A stretch of DNA of 64,000 nt from Callipepla californica brunnescens (GCA_023055505.1 JALIRH010000031.1:2564485-2628484); one strand, 5' to 3'; positions 35,757 through 49,610 are shown, counted from the first letter of the stretch. Numbers and translations are program-made. Notes: a model not told the origin generated them from the sequence alone.

Positions 35757-37120
35757 ACAAAGAATCTTTAAAGTGTCTTGGAGAATGGGAGGATCTGGGA
35801 AAACTACAGGCCATTTAGCCTCACCTCTGTCCCTGGAAAGGTGATGGAACCACTTATTCTGGATGTTATCTCAAAGCTATGGAAGAAAAAAGGGTTGTCA
35901 GGAGTAGTCAGCATGGATTCACTATGGGAAAATCACGCTTGGTCAATCTAGTTGCCTACCATGAAATCTTGACCAGCTGTGTAGACAAGGGGGAGCAGTG
36001 GGTGCTGTCTACCTTGACTTCACCAAGGCTTTTGACAATGTCTCTCATAACATCCTTGTAGGTAAGCTTAGGAAGTGTAGGATAGGTGAGCAGTGTGGTG
36101 GACTGAGAACCGAACTGGCTGATTGTCAGAGCTCAGAGGACTGTGATCAGCACCAGAGACTTGTTGGAAGCCTGTAACTAGTGATGTTCCCCAGGATTTG
36201 GTGCTGGGTCTGGGCTTGCTCAATATCTTCATCAATGACCTGGACTGACTCAACAAGTTTGCCAGTTATACAAAGCCAGGAAGTTTGTCTGACACACCAC
36301 AAGCCTTTGATGCCATTCAGAGACCTGGACAGGCTGGCTAGTTGGGTGGGGAGAAACCTTACGAGGTTCAACAAGGGTGTAGAATCCTAAGGCTGGGGAA
36401 GAATAACGACACAAATTGATACAGGTTAGAAGCTGACCTGCTGGAAAGGAGTTCTGCAGAGAAGAAGGACCAAGGTGTCCTGGCGGACATCAGGTTGAGC
36501 ATGAGCCAGCATTGGGCCCTTGTCGCCTAGAACATCAATGGTACCATGAGATGAATTAAAGAGATCGTAGCCAACAGGTCAAGGGAGGTTATCCTCTTCC
36601 TCTGTCTGCCCTGATGAGGCCACATCTACAGTTCTGTGTGGAATTCTGGGCTCTTCAGTTCAAGAAAGATAGGGAACTTTTCGAGAGAGTCTAGTGGAAA
36701 GCCACAAAGACAACTGGGGACCCGGAGTATCTCTCTTGTGAGAAGCTGGGAGACCTGGGAGTGTTCAGTTTGAAGACTGAGTGGGCATCCTACCAACATT
36801 CATAAATACCTAATGAACCGAAGTCAAGTGGATGAAATGAAGCTCTTTTCAGAAGTGCTTAGTGACAGAACAAGGGTGATAGTTACAAACTGGAATACAG
36901 GAAGCTCCATGAGAAGTTTTTCCACAAGGAATTTTTTTTTTACTTTGAGGTTGACTGAGCATTGGAACAGACTGCACAGGGAGGGTGTGGAGTCTCCTTC
37001 TCTGGAGATATTCAAGACCCACACATATATTTTCTATTCTTGGGAACCTGCTTTAGCTGGGAGTTAAATTGGATAATATCCAGAGATTCCTTCCAGCCTC
37101 TACAATTGTCTGATTCTGTG
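35757..37120 (+). mobile_element. CR1 LINE, longest copy in the window, sense
   Basis: Covers the reverse transcriptase part through the 3' end: 'aactacaggccatttagcct', 'ttgacttcaccaaggctttt' (CR1 RT palm region), 'cagttctgtgtggaattctg', 'gcattggaacagactgcaca', ending 'tctgattctgtgaca'. Frameshifts and stops throughout, so it is inactive. About 1.36 kb. Confidence 0.93.
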
Positions 37121-38424
37121 ACAGACACTGTCAAGTCCTGGAATATGTTACCAGAAAATTGCCTTAAACTGCACAAACTCTGTAAGGAGCAATAGCTTTG
37201 TATGCACAAAGCAACTGCCAAAGCAGTAGAGTTCCCTTCTTCTGCCCACATCCTCCCAAAAGCATCTTACCATTCTGCCATGCTAGCCCAACTAACAGGC
37301 ACATTGCATTCCATGAGATTTAAATGCAGGCTTTAACACAGGCACTGCAATTGGAAATAAGACATAAGGATAAAAGATGTTTTAAGGTGATTTAAATGTG
37401 TTTTAACCTAAATTTGTTCAATCTACATTTAAATACATTGCTACTGCAAGTGGACACAAATGAAAAATGGGACAAAATGTCTCTGAAAATGTACTGAATA
37501 AATTCTAGTATTATGTTTATTGTTTCGGTACCTCAGGTTTATAGCACCAGCAGGGAAACTCTGAACCTACTGTCTGGACCTGTAGTGAGTTATTGTTCCC
37601 TCTTATTCAGATAGATCTAAAGAAACTGTGTCTTCCAGCTAGGACCATTAGGCTATGATTAAATATTGATGACTTGTTGTCTGATGGCACCAAAAAACAC
37701 CATAAGTTCTCAAAACTTTTAATTTTAAATCCAGTTTCCTGAACAGAGTCATCATTTGAAAGAGAAAGTTCTGAGATAATGTGATTAAGGAGGGCTTTCA
37801 ACCTGCTGCTACAGCAGCTGCACTCCACCCTTCAGCACAATTACTCCCACTCCAAGATTTAGATCACTTCAGAATGTTGCCAATACCTTCCTCAGACTCT
37901 TAAAACTGTAATGAGATTTCGAAATTTCTTCAGAGTCAGCTCTACCTTTTTAAAAAGCAGCCGCCAATAAGCCCATTGAAGACAAGAGAATATTGTTAAG
38001 TTAAAACTGCAGATTACTGAGCCATTTAATGTAAATATTTTAAAAGAATTGCAAAGTCAAGACAATGAAAGAGCATAAAATCCCTGGTTGTTATTAGCTG
38101 TGCCTAAAATACAACATGTGGAACAAAGAGTTTTTTCAACTCCTTTCAGAACTCTTTCTAATAATATGAATTGTACTCACCTTTTTGCATCTGCACAGCA
38201 TGCAGCCACTAAGTACAAATACTTCAGAAGACAAGAAGTGACAAATATCCTTGATATGCTGTATCTACTTACTGGGATACATACTCTTCAGAAACAGAAA
38301 CAGACACGTCAGAAGCAATACTAAATACAAGCACCTAGCTCATTGTGGAGCTAAACATTTTTGACAGTTCTCAATTATATAATTTAGAAATTCATGACAG
38401 ATTGTGAATGAGGTGTTCCCTGTT

Positions 38425-38600
38425 CCCTGAGGTGTTCAAGACCAGGTTGGCTGGGGCCCTGGCAACCTGTTCTAGTAACAGATCTGGAGGTTGGTGGCCC
38501 TGCATGTAGCAGGGAGGTTGGAACTTGATGATCCTTGGGGTCCCTACCAACCCAAGCCATCCTGTGATTCCTTGATTCTACAATTCTATAATTTTATGAT
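38425..38600 (+). mobile_element. CR1 LINE 3' end, sense
   Basis: 'gaggtgttcaagaccaggtt', 'gatgatccttggggtcccta' and a degenerate terminal 'attctat' repeat up to 38600. Confidence 0.9.
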
Positions 38601-39737
38601 AATTCTTCCTCTCAAGAGACTTTGAAATTCAAGCTTTGTCCTTCCATAGGGTGACATATTCCTAATTCAATTTCACTCAGTTCACCAGACTTTTAGAAGC
38701 ATGACGTGTGACAATATGAATGCTTCTCAAGGTTTCCCAGAGATTACCTCACCTCTGTGTAATAAAATACCATGTATTCCATAGCTTTCTGATCTGTCCA
38801 GGCTTTTGCAGAGAACAGCACAACACAGCTCTCATTACATTTACATCATCCTGTTCTCAAAGACTGACACTGAGAATAAAATGCTCCTCAGTGAGGGCAC
38901 AGAGTGGTAAAGATAAGGATTTTGAGAATAGTCATCACACTTTCATCTTTCCAAGATATCTTGCAAAAAAACATAAACAGTAAGAAACCACAAGGAACAG
39001 TAACCCTGAAATTATGTCTTCAAAACAGGCATTTTGATTCCCGTGTGACTATTCTCTTTGACAATATAAAGCCTCAGCAACTCTTAAAATTCTTCCAGAA
39101 CCAAACTATTTTGTTTGGTATGGGGTACAAGGAAACAAACATATAGCCATAAGGACAGAAAGTGGAAATGAGTGACATGCTAATACATTCTAAGATGGGG
39201 CAAAAAAAGGGACTTTAAGGTAGCATGAGAGAGAAAAAACATAACTGGAGAAGATTTAAAAAATATATGATATTGCTGAAGTGTAGCATGCTGAGCAGAT
39301 TCAAGTTCACGTGTACAGACTGGGATTCTGGCAGTTGTGTTCACGATTAATGATAGAAGTGATCTGGTTCCCATAGAAACGTTAAGTGGCACAAAGGAAA
39401 ACTTCATTTCTTCAAATCTTCCCTAATGATGAAGAGACATTGGCTTTCAGAATACCAGAGAAAATCATTATAAGGATTCTTCTTTATCTAAGAGTAAATC
39501 TTCCTCAAGAGGTCAATCTTGCAGGATGGGTTTTAGATTTGCAGATAATAGGACTCATTTCCACACAATTCTGGTGTAAGAATATGCAATCTGTACAGAA
39601 AGAATGCCCAACAACATTTGGAACACTTCTTTGATTGTCAGTACTGACATTTCAGAAAAGGCAGAATATCACATTAGAGATTCGTATTTCCCAAACTATA
39701 GGCAGAAGGTAAGTTGACTTGCACCCTGAAGATATAA

Positions 39738-39754
39738 GATATATATATATATAT
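39738..39754. repeat. (AT)n microsatellite
   Basis: About eight AT units in 'agatatatatatatatatg'. Confidence 0.85.
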
Positions 39755-39947
39755 GTTTTTGAAAATCTTATTTCTCTGAGAAAGAAAATGTCTTCTGCAA
39801 AATCCAGACATGGGGATCAATGGGAAAAAAAAATCCAGATATAAGATTGAGCTATGACTTTTACAAACACAGACATACAGTCTGCTTGGGTTGCGTCTCT
39901 GGGTAATACAGTCTGGGCAATACAAATTCTGGGCAGTAAGAAACCAG

Positions 39948-40556
39948 ATCAAGTTTAACAAAGGCAAGTGTAGAGTCTTACACCTGGGAAGGAATAACTG
40001 CAAGTACCAGTACAGGCTGGGGGGATATCTGTTGAAGAGCAGCTTAGAGGAGTGGGACCCAGGGGTCCTGGTGGATGACAGGCTGGCCATGAGCCAGCAG
40101 TGTGCCCTGGTGGCCAAGTAGGCCAATGCCATCCTGAAGTACATTAAAAAGAGCATGGCCAGCAGGTCAAGGGAGGTGGTCCTCCCCCTCTACTCTGCCC
40201 ATACGAGGCCTCACCTGGAGTATGGTGTCCAGTTCTGGGCTCCGCAGTACAAAAAAGACAGGGATTTCCTGGAAAGAGTCCAGCAGAGGGCCACAAAGGT
40301 GATAAAGGGTCTGAATCATCTCCCCTGTGAGGAAAGGCTGGGTGACCTGGGTCTATTCCGCCTTGAGAAAAGACTGAGAGGGGATCTTATTAATGATTAT
40401 AAATATCTTAAGTGAAGGAAACAGAAGGGATATGGCCAACTGCTTTTCAGTGGTCTATGGGGAGAGGACAAGGGGAAACAGCCATAAGCTTAAGCATAGG
40501 CTGTTCTGCAACAATTTACAAAAGAACTTCTTCACAGCGAGGGTGATGGAGCAATG
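39948..40556 (+). mobile_element. CR1 LINE fragment, sense
   Basis: Well-kept ORF2 3' region: 'caagtttaacaaaggcaagt', 'ctggccatgagccagcagtg', 'catggccagcaggtcaaggg', 'gggctccgcagtacaaaaaa', ending in 'gaacttcttcacagcgaggg'. It lacks the 3' end. A long stop-free run on the opposite strand here comes from the repeat. Confidence 0.93.
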
Positions 40557-40692
40557 ACAGCATGGAAGAAGAATACTGGATTAGACCAGAATTTCATCTA
40601 GCTATGTATCCATTACAATTACAAATGTAATTCTAAATTATAAAACTACAAAAACAAAGAAATTATAGTTCAGTAAAGAAATGTTAACTGCT

Positions 40693-41219
40693 TGTCAACA
40701 GTTTATAGATTGTTTTGGCCTGGTTCCATGATGATTGGGGTGGGGGACCCATGCCCCAGGAATAGGAAAGGGGGAAAGGGAAAAAGGAAAAGGGAGATTA
40801 GCCTAACAACAAAAACAGTGGTAACGATCTGAGGAGGAAAGCTAATCTACTGAATAAGAGATCAGAATGCAAAAAATAACACAATATAATTGGAATTGAA
40901 GCTAATAAATCAAATAGAATGAGAGAGAGAGAGAATGTCTGAGGGCCAAAGGCGACGGCAGCGAGCACCTGCTGCTGAGTTGGTCCAAAAGGAAGGAGCC
41001 TGTGTGTCATGACACGCAAACTGCTTTTGTCTTTCCCACTGTGTGGAAAACAGAAAAATGGAAAGCAATGCAAAGTCCTCTGGGGTACGCAGTTCTTCTC
41101 TTCTGAGACAGACGTACCCAGAGCTACTGATGATCCATGGAGCTGGAGCATTAACCCTTTAACTCCCAGTGCACTACATGATGTGGAATGCCAATAACAA
41201 AAATCATAAAACCATGACA
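40693..41219. mobile_element. Solo LTR of an avian endogenous retrovirus, 5-bp target duplication
   Basis: Starts TGTCAACA and ends CCATGACA. It is flanked by 'ctgct' on both sides (40688-40692 and 41220-41224), a perfect 5-bp target duplication. It contains an AATAAA at about 40904. There is no internal retroviral coding region, so it arose by recombination between two LTRs. It aligns along nearly its whole length with the copy at 60378-60905. Confidence 0.88.
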
Positions 41220-44200
41220 CTGCTGAATCATTCTGCTGGAATAAGTGAAGAACAAATAGATTAAAATAAATAAAATCAATCAATTTAAAGTAATTTTACT
41301 TCAGTATGTATTTGTTTCAATTGTTCAGGTTCACACAGAGCTAAAGGTCAGTGTTTTGACCTTTCAAGTTAGGAATTTTCTTTAGAGAACAATGCAAACT
41401 TTTGAGTATCCTCATACTGAGATGTTACCCACACGATTACAATATGCATACAGTTTTTCTTGTTAATAGAAGACCTATGGCGTTCAGATGTTCAAATCAG
41501 TGCCAAAACCTGAATTGATGTCTGTTGTGCAAACCTAGGATGTCTGGCTTTTCTGCTGGTTGGAGAGAACTCTTTGGGTAATGCTGTTCACCCAGAGGAA
41601 TTACCTTTACAGTAAGAAACTAATAAGAAATTAGTGATCATTTCAGTTTGTTCTGACAATACTCCTCAATGCACAGCATGTTCAGTTTGTTACTTTATGG
41701 ATTTCATTACATAGCTTTCATACCACTTGCAATCATCACATCACAGGTGCAGAAAGTGGACAATAGAGTAACAACAAAAGATAACATATCAGGTCAGTGA
41801 CAGATTAATCTCTAAACACCTACACTGAACATCCTCACTTAATTGCTAGATACTACTATTGCTGAAGTTCCAATTTCAATTCTGTTGAAGTCCACTTAGT
41901 TTTTATTTTAACAAGAATAAGAATAAAACACTGGCTCTTCTCTGAAACAATGTAAGTAATAACCTCTCTGATATCACAATTTGGACGTTCACTCGAGGTG
42001 TACATTTTACAGCAGTATTGATCCACAACATTCAGTGAAAAAGTAGGGCACTGCAACCGTACATATTTATTTTTTAAATAGTTCCTGTTGCTTAAGATAA
42101 AACTCTATGCATGTATCAGCAAATATATGCACAAATTTTCACATATTTATCAACATTTTAACTCAGTCATATGAACCTTGGAGCTGTTTCATGGAATGTA
42201 TGTTGTAATTTTGGTATTTGGTTTCATTTCTTATCTGCAGGTAGTTACTACTTTTAAGTACAATATTAAATTTTTCTTTTGAACAGGAAGATACTCCTCT
42301 TTTTCTTTGCTTTATCAATGAAATACAGTAACAGCAAATGTTTCTCTTTTAAAGTAAGATAATTGAGATTAGAACCGCCTGACTTTTTCAGTTGACCATC
42401 TTTACAGCTAGTTATCAGGTAAATTTGCTTTTATATTTCCTTGTTTTGATACTAATTAAAAGTAGCTTTAAATTAAAACAAAGAAGTTACCAAAAATAGA
42501 GGAAAGTCTAGTAAAATTATGTTTTTTGTTTGTTTGTTTTGTTTGTTATTTATTTTGGTTTTTATTTTTCTTTTTTGCTTTAAAAATATATGCATATTTA
42601 ATTCATTAAATCTGAGGTTTGGAGGTGTTTTTTTTTTTTTTTGACCAAAGAAACTACTTTTCACACCTTTAAATCTAAATTACATGGGAATTCAGCTTTT
42701 TCCTTGGTTAAAATACCCATTCTCTTCTTTCCCCCTCTTCCTGTTTATATAACTTGTCAAAATCCCTACATATAAAAAGAGATGGAAAAAAGAACAACAA
42801 AACAGCAGAAAAAAGAATATGCAAATAAATAACTTTTCACATAAAGTGAAAGATTCAAATCACAGTTCTGGGTCGCAGAACAGGAATAGAGAAATCTCCT
42901 TCATTTTCAAGGTTTGCTAAATTTTCAGCTGGGCCCATGTCTAGTCGAAATCCCACTGTGGCTGGACTGTACATTTCAGTTATTTTAATTGAGTAACAAT
43001 AAAACTAAAACAAGAGTGGTCTAGTTAAAGTATATAATAACACTTGGTGATATATTACCACTTATAGGCTTAGGTGTTGGGTTTTTTTTACATTATTGTA
43101 AATTATTGTTCAGAGGAATGTAAAAGGCAAATAAAATCTAACAGTAACTGTTGAAATCAAACAATTACTGCAGACAGGCCCTTAAAGAAAAACTACAGTG
43201 TTATACAAAATAATTTGCAGACGTTATATTTAATTAATCTGGAAAAGAAAATTAAACTAGACATTAAGTCTTACGCACAGAATATCCTCAGATTTTCCTG
43301 AATGCAAAAGTAGTTGAGTGTATTGTCTGTATTTTAGGCTCATGGCTGGGCCAATAAATACTTCAAGAAATTGAATTTAAAAAAAATCAGTTCATAAATG
43401 AATAAGGGAGTGGAAATAAAAGTTACAGTATAAACACAGGCTCTGTTAAACGTACTTATGCACTTAGCTTCAACTCCCAGCCATATTGCATACAGTTGAT
43501 AAAGTTAGCATACATACCAGTCTGGGTATAATTATGTAAGATAGTTTTGGTAAGGGCTACTTTAAAGTCCAGTAGGCTAGCTGTGTAAAGTTTCCAAAAT
43601 TAGAATCTGTCTAAACGTTGCAAATGCTCAGATACAGAGTCAGGGATTTTCAAAGTGTTCTGCAGTTCATTTTCAAAATGGATATATGTAGTAAATATTT
43701 CACTAAGCCTCTAAGGTAACACAACAGCAATCACCTATAGTGTTCTCCTGTACACTCAAACAGAAATGCCCTTCTAGCACAACGCCTGGCTTGTAACATT
43801 AATGACCACACTCCCTTACAGAGAAGGTAAAAAAACCACAACACTAATTCCTTTCAACAGAAAGTAAGAATTTTTGTCTTTATCCACTATGCAATCTTTG
43901 CACATTTGAATGTATTGTACTGGAGAGCAGTGGGATGCAGAGAAGGGAACAGGGCTATCACTTTCTTACAGAAAAGGAAAGGAATCAAATTACCTTTTGT
44001 ATGAACTCCAGATGATCTTTACTTATCTAAGAAAACTGCAATAAAACCAGAAAGACACCAAGCAGTTTAGCTGTGTATGAAGCCATACATTTTAAAATAA
44101 ATTCAATCCTGTTTCCAGTGCTATTGAGATTACATCTGTTTCTGTCTTCGAAGAGTTACTTAGACTCAATGCAGTGACAATCAATGCAAATGAAAGCTAT

Positions 44201-46893
44201 CAAATGTAGATAAAATACTTGCATTTCTCATGGCAAGAAGTCTTTCGGAGCCTAGCCTATTAATCAGTCCACTTTATACCACTGAAACCTACTCAGTTCA
44301 TGGACTGAGTTCTAAGTGAATGTAGGATGAACTTGCTGGCTTCAGCCCTAGCAGGGCATTTATTACTGCTAGTCCAAGAGCTGATTATGGCAGATTTTAT
44401 AGGAACCACCGTTGAAGAACTACATATAAATAACCTTAAAGGATATGCCTATAAGAGAAAGTGCAACGTTCAGTAAGGGATGATAAATAATACAGTAGTA
44501 TAACTGGCAAATGGCCTTAGGCTTCACTATCCTAATGACAGCATGTAGACCTAATTAGATTCTAGGATGGTCTTTACATAGGTGAGAAAGACACAGCAAG
44601 AATAGGCGTCCCTGACACTCTAACCTCAATTGTACTCTGAATGACAGAGAAAAAAATATTTCCTAAAGAGTATGTATTTTCAGAAGGATCATAGTTTATA
44701 ATCAGAAAGCCAGATGTGTGCCCTCTGCAATTGACCTCTGTTTTAAAAGTTTATTGGATAATAAATTAGAAAGTGTAAAAGTTCTTCAGTTTGGTTCCCG
44801 ACTCTGTGTTGGAATCAGAAAAGACATGCATGTATAACTTCATACAAAGCTGTCAGCAGCAATATGCAAACAAATTTGTGATACTTGCCACAGGTGAACT
44901 GGCATTAGCACACCATGAGTGATGCTTCTCCATCTGAATAGCCTACCATACATGAGGTCTGTGTGTTACAAGGTTCTTCAGCGCAACCAGAAACAATCAA
45001 CTCCAGAGTCCCCTTTATTTTGCAATCACAAAGTTCAGCAAAAAACCATATTCTATTTCTACAGGAAACTCAATACAGACAAAATTTTCATGAGGTTAGT
45101 TTTACTTTATATAATTTTCTGAAGTTTTCACATTGCAAAATTATTAAGGAAAATATGGATCTTCTCCAAAGTCTTAGGTTTGAAGAAAGACCCCAAATGA
45201 AATGCAGTCATCAAGCTGTTCCCTTGACACATTCTAAATCAATCCAGTCCATGATTATATGATTCAAAACACCTCTTTGCTTAAACACCTCTTAATATTA
45301 CATTTTCCAAACTCTTTCCAGCGGACACCTAAACATTGTGCCTTCATTTGCAATCACAGATGAAACCTGTCAAAGAGATGTACACTAGCAGTCAACAGTA
45401 TGGGCAAAAACTGACAGTGAAGGAAGAAAGAATGATGTCATCAGAATCTGTCACAGACAAAAGGGGGAAGAGCCCTTTCTGCATGAAAGCCAGAAAGTTA
45501 GTGGAGTTAGTTACCAAAACTCAAAGAGATCCCAGGAATTTTAATAATGTCTCTTTAGCACAAACTCTATCTTTTCCATCAACAAACCATAAGAACTGTG
45601 TGTGCAAGAATAATTTTCAAAAGGTGGTTAGGACAGTGACGCACTTTGCTCTATAGTGTTCTATCGTATCAACTGAGTAATCATAAGCATGGCTCCCAAC
45701 AGAGAGGTGCGGGAGAAAGGAAAACAAATATCTCTGTCAGTGTACTTAAAAAAATAGTTTTGCATAGAAAGAAACTCTAGAAAACAAAATGTATTTTATC
45801 TGGAAGTAAAGGAGTAAATGAGGAAGTCGTAGAAAATATTTTCATGTTTTTAGGGTATTTCCTGACTTAACATAAAATCTAATTCAAGAAACACTAGATT
45901 AGGTGATTGCTGTTTCTGATTGTGCCCTCAACAGTAAAAAGTATATTGTCACAAATCTGTAACGTTTCTGTGAAAAACTTTACACCTCATAAATAAATTG
46001 CTAGAACTACTTACAAAACCAAATGCATGTTGCCTAATAAATTTGCATTTGTAAAGTGTGATTTATTGTAGACACAATTCAAAGAGGTTCAGTGAATATT
46101 TTGTCTTACGAGTACTAATAATATTCAAAATGATTTATGGGCATTTCATGGTAGAACAGTTTATAAATACATTTGCCTAGGTTGCTGCATTTCCTTCCAC
46201 TCCATTCCCTTAGGGATACTTGAGTAAGGCAAAAGAAATTGGAAGCTTACAGCAGATAATGAAAGGTTATAGAACATAGTCTCCCCTTCATGTGAGCACA
46301 AAGATATATCCATCATGGTAAAAGCTTCAAAGAGTTTTACTATTATTTGTTCAGTCAACAAAATTTTTGAATGCAAAAATTAATTTTCTGGTGAGAATGT
46401 TCACCCAGAATTCCTGTCTCCACATAATAAAGAAATGGTTTTTCTAGCTCAGATTTTTTAATATTAAATGATTACTTTTTTTTTTTCAGGAAAGATGCTT
46501 TTAGAGTAGCCAATAAACAAACAAATATGTTGAAACTACAGATTTGAACATATCAGTTTCTCCTTCTAAGGTTCATTTTGCCCAGCTTGAACTCCTGAAA
46601 AGATTCTCCATTTCAGAAAAGCATTTCCCAATTACTCATCACTTTCTAAGTGATCACTTTCTTTTGTGCTGAGGACACAAAAATTACCAGTTGTTGGAAA
46701 AAAAAAAAAGAGTGGAAGAGTATATCTGTAGAAAGTGTAAGTGGGAATTCTGAGATAATAATCTACTTATGACAAGATATAACTGTTATCTCAATGTAAG
46801 AAATTTTAATATTAAAAAGTTGCAATATTGTCCTTTGGCATTCTGGTATTGACTCTGAATGTTATTTACATAATTTCACATTTTTAATTTCAG

Positions 46894-46936
46894 ATGACCC
46901 AAGAATCTGCATAACGTGTGTTCAGAACTACTACAT
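46894..46936 (+). CDS. PCSK5: PCSK5 exon M: 43-base PC5B exon
   Basis: Acceptor 'tttttaatttcag', donor 'gtgagt'. It encodes DPRICITCVQNYY plus two bases of a Met codon. With exon L before it and exon N after it the reading is QLDDPRICITC then YKQRCYKHCP, matching the DDPGTCTSC...CYKTCPE order of human PC5B. Enters in phase 1, leaves in phase 2. Very small and isolated by introns of 14.1 and 0.8 kb, but frame, splice sites and homology all agree. Confidence 0.9.
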
Positions 46937-47737
46937 GTGAGTATAGCTTTGCACACAAAAATATGTGCTTGACAGCATATGTCACACAAATCAGTATACG
47001 AATGGCAAGTACTGCCTATCCAACAATAGTAACTGTGGAAAAAGCTTGCAAAACGCTGAAAAACTAGCCAATCATACACAATCAGGATCATTTACATCTT
47101 ATGGAATCGTGTGATCTTCGTATATGTGAACAGAGGTGAACAGAAAGTGTAGACAAGTTAATTACTTCTTCTGGGTTTGGAACTAGTACGCTCTTAGAAT
47201 GTTACACCCAGTTCTTGTATTTGCTGATGAGCAGGAACTTAAAAATATTAAAAGGCTAAGCAAGGAAAGACAGAGTAAGGAAAATAACTATTCAACAATT
47301 TTTGAAAAAGATGTTTAGGTGATCTCTGGAACAGTTACTATGACAAAAAAAAAAAAAAAAGAAAAAGAAAAAGAAAAAGAAAAAGAAAAAGAAAAATCTA
47401 TGCAAGGTATTATGAAAAGGTATCTAATCTTGTTGTAAGCAGTGGCATTGAATTCTTTACTGCCATGATAAATTAAATTTCTAAATGTGCATGCATTTTT
47501 GTGTAAACATTTTTTAAAAATCAAATCATTTGCGCTTAATAATGTGGATTACTCATTGAAGCTGAAGAGATAACCACAGATACATTTTGAATCCTTCATT
47601 AGAGGAATACTTTCTGTTTATGAGAAGATAGTAGACCCTTGTCATTACTGTACATAGAAAGTGAAGTATGACCTTAAAAGAAACATATGATGAAGATATG
47701 ATTTCTTTTTGATGTTATAACATAATTTATGTTATAG
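46937..47737. other. Intron M-N
   Basis: 801-base intron, gtgagt...gttatag, with a poly(A)-(GAAAAA)n tract at 47344-47396. Confidence 0.85.
47344..47396. repeat. Poly(A) and (GAAAAA)n microsatellite
   Basis: A run of about 17 A followed by six gaaaaa units; all-purine on this strand. Confidence 0.95.
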
Positions 47738-47880
47738 GTATAAGCAGCGTTGCTATAAGCACTGTCCAGACAATACCTACAGAGACGAAAATTCCCTGCA
47801 ATGTAAAGAGTGTCCTAGCAACTGTGATAGCTGTGACAAGGACAAGTGTGACTTTTGTAAAGAAGGCTTTTATCTTTCAG
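47738..47880 (+). CDS. PCSK5: PCSK5 exon N: PC5B furin-like repeat
   Basis: 143 bases; acceptor 'tgttatag', donor 'gtaagc'. It encodes YKQRCYKHCPDNTYRDE, NSLQCKECPSNCDSC, then DKDKCDFCKEGFYLS: eight cysteines, with the CPDNTY turn and KEGFYLSG end of an FU repeat. Enters in phase 2, leaves in phase 1 with a split Gly. Confidence 0.95.
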
Positions 47881-48974
47881 GTAAGCAAAATAACACATAT
47901 GGCATATACATGAAAGTTTTCCCTAGTGAAAGAGCCTCGATTCAACTTCTTGAATTCACAGATCTATCGCAGAGAGCAGAGGCTGGGGGTGTATATGTAT
48001 ATATGATACAACACCAAATATTTGACAACAAATGCCCAATGCTGGGGGGGAATTTTTCAATTTTATGTATATATATACATATATACATATCATCTCAGAT
48101 ATATTTAATTGTGAAAGGAGAGGTTTTTCTCTCACATAAATAGAAACGTTTCCTCATTTTATGAGGACTTTAAGGTCCACATAAATTGAGTCTTAAACAC
48201 TCTCAAAGGAGTTTTGTTCAACCACAAAGTTTCACATCAAATTCACACAAGACTCTGAATCTGATGATTTTATTAGGAAAACATGAATCAGTCAGGTCTA
48301 GCTCAGACATAGTGCCAAACATGAAAGACAGGAAATCTTGAGGTTATGGTGTTTTTACGCACTGTCTTCTGCATGTGCCCAATAGTGAGCTAAAAAATGC
48401 ACCACATTTGATGAACGCTCTGTGGTCAAAACATGAGGTGGTACAGAGGCCTATTTTTCTTTTAACTGAAAAATCTTTCCTTGTAACAATTTCTAAGGAC
48501 TTTGCCAAACCATGCAAAACTGGTTCAGGCTCACTTATGTTTAGCTTTGTATTCACCAGAAACCGGAGATTCACCTAATCCTCAAAATATACATCTAACA
48601 ATTTTAGGGAATTTCTACACTTAGATTTTATAGGGGGGAAACAGGAAAAAAAATGATTTAATCACATAACTTTGATTCACACTTGGGCTTGTATAAGATG
48701 TGTATATACAAGATTTAAGATATGGATGAAAACCCCCCTGGATAACAATTATAGTGCAGATTGTTCAAAGCTCCACAAATTTTGTAGAAACAGCTGAACA
48801 TAAAAAAAATTAGCTTTTATGTCTACCAAAATGTTCACTGTTTTCTATATATTCCTTGTGTGTCTTAACCTGTTTATTGTTGGAGACAAATTGGTGTGCT
48901 GGGTGAGGTACCTTCTTGTCCTGATTGATAGGGCTCAGTTGACAATATGATGCCAGGCTCTGTTTCTTTTGCAG
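47881..48974. other. Intron N-O
   Basis: 1.1 kb AT-rich intron, gtaagc...tttgcag. TA-rich patches at 47990-48005 and 48062-48090; nothing else recognised. Confidence 0.85.
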
Positions 48975-49175
48975 GTGGCACATGTGTGACTGAGTGCGGA
49001 GATGGCTTCTTCACTGATGATATGTTTAGAGAATGTGAACCTTGTCATAGGAGCTGCACAACATGTATTGGGTACAGCTATGAGAATTGCACTGGATGCC
49101 CAAAAGATTTCCAGCTCTCTCACGGACGGTGTCTGAATCCAAGAAATTATCCACCCAGTGAGAAATTCTGGAGCG
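48975..49175 (+). CDS. PCSK5: PCSK5 exon O: PC5B furin-like repeat and linker
   Basis: 201 bases; acceptor 'ttcttttgcag', donor 'gtaagt'. It encodes GTCVTECGDGFFTDDMFREC, EPCHRSCTTCIGYSYENC and TGCPKDFQLSHGRC, then a cysteine-free tail NPRNYPPSEKFWS. YENCTG holds an N-glycosylation sequon. The tail corresponds to the EEGKFW linker of human PC5B. Phase 1 on both sides. Confidence 0.95.
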
Positions 49176-49610
49176 GTAAGTTGCAACAGACCCCTGTATT
49201 TTTCCTCTGAAGCAGCTAAGAACTTTACAAAGAGGACATCAGGATCATGCAGTCTGAGTAAAATTATACTTCAGTTTAATATATTACCATTTAAAAAAAA
49301 TACATAATGACTAAAAACATTGTTTTGATCACAGACTAAAATTAATTTCCTTGCAAAGAGCATGACATTTTAATATACCTTAGCTGGTCTTATCTAAAAT
49401 ACTGGGTGTTATTTTATCTAAACTTATGAAGATCTAAAAGATATTTTTTTCCTCAAAAAGGATTAGACGAAGAAGGTTGAGGAACTAGGATTCCCTGGGA
49501 GCTCTACAGTCTATATTTTAGACCAGCACTTCTGCTATTGATTCCCTCCTGACTGATGAATATAAGTTGGAGGAAACCAAAAAGAACTAAATGCATGCTT
49601 TAGGTGTTTA

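Larger units (their letters stand above)
32789..46893. other. Intron L-M (14.1 kb)
   Basis: The largest single intron between adjacent exons here, gtaagt...atttcag. It contains an old CR1-like antisense fragment (32860-33620), a purine-rich tract (34720-34790), a 1.4-kb CR1 (35757-37120), CR1 ends at 38.4 and 39.9 kb, and a solo LTR (40693-41219). From 41.3 to 46.9 kb I see AT-rich DNA with T-rich simple runs (42520-42580, 42631-42641) and nothing else. Confidence 0.8.

Noticed and set aside
39674..40156. A 160-codon open frame on the minus strand
   Set aside because: Mostly antisense to the CR1 copy at 39948-40556; not a gene.
40798..41283. A 161-codon open frame on the minus strand
   Set aside because: Falls within the solo LTR and reads through its 3' end. 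It shows no coding signature.
47344..47396. A-rich repeat as the tail of a retrocopied gene
   Set aside because: No retrocopy body or flanking duplication is visible; it is a plain simple repeat.
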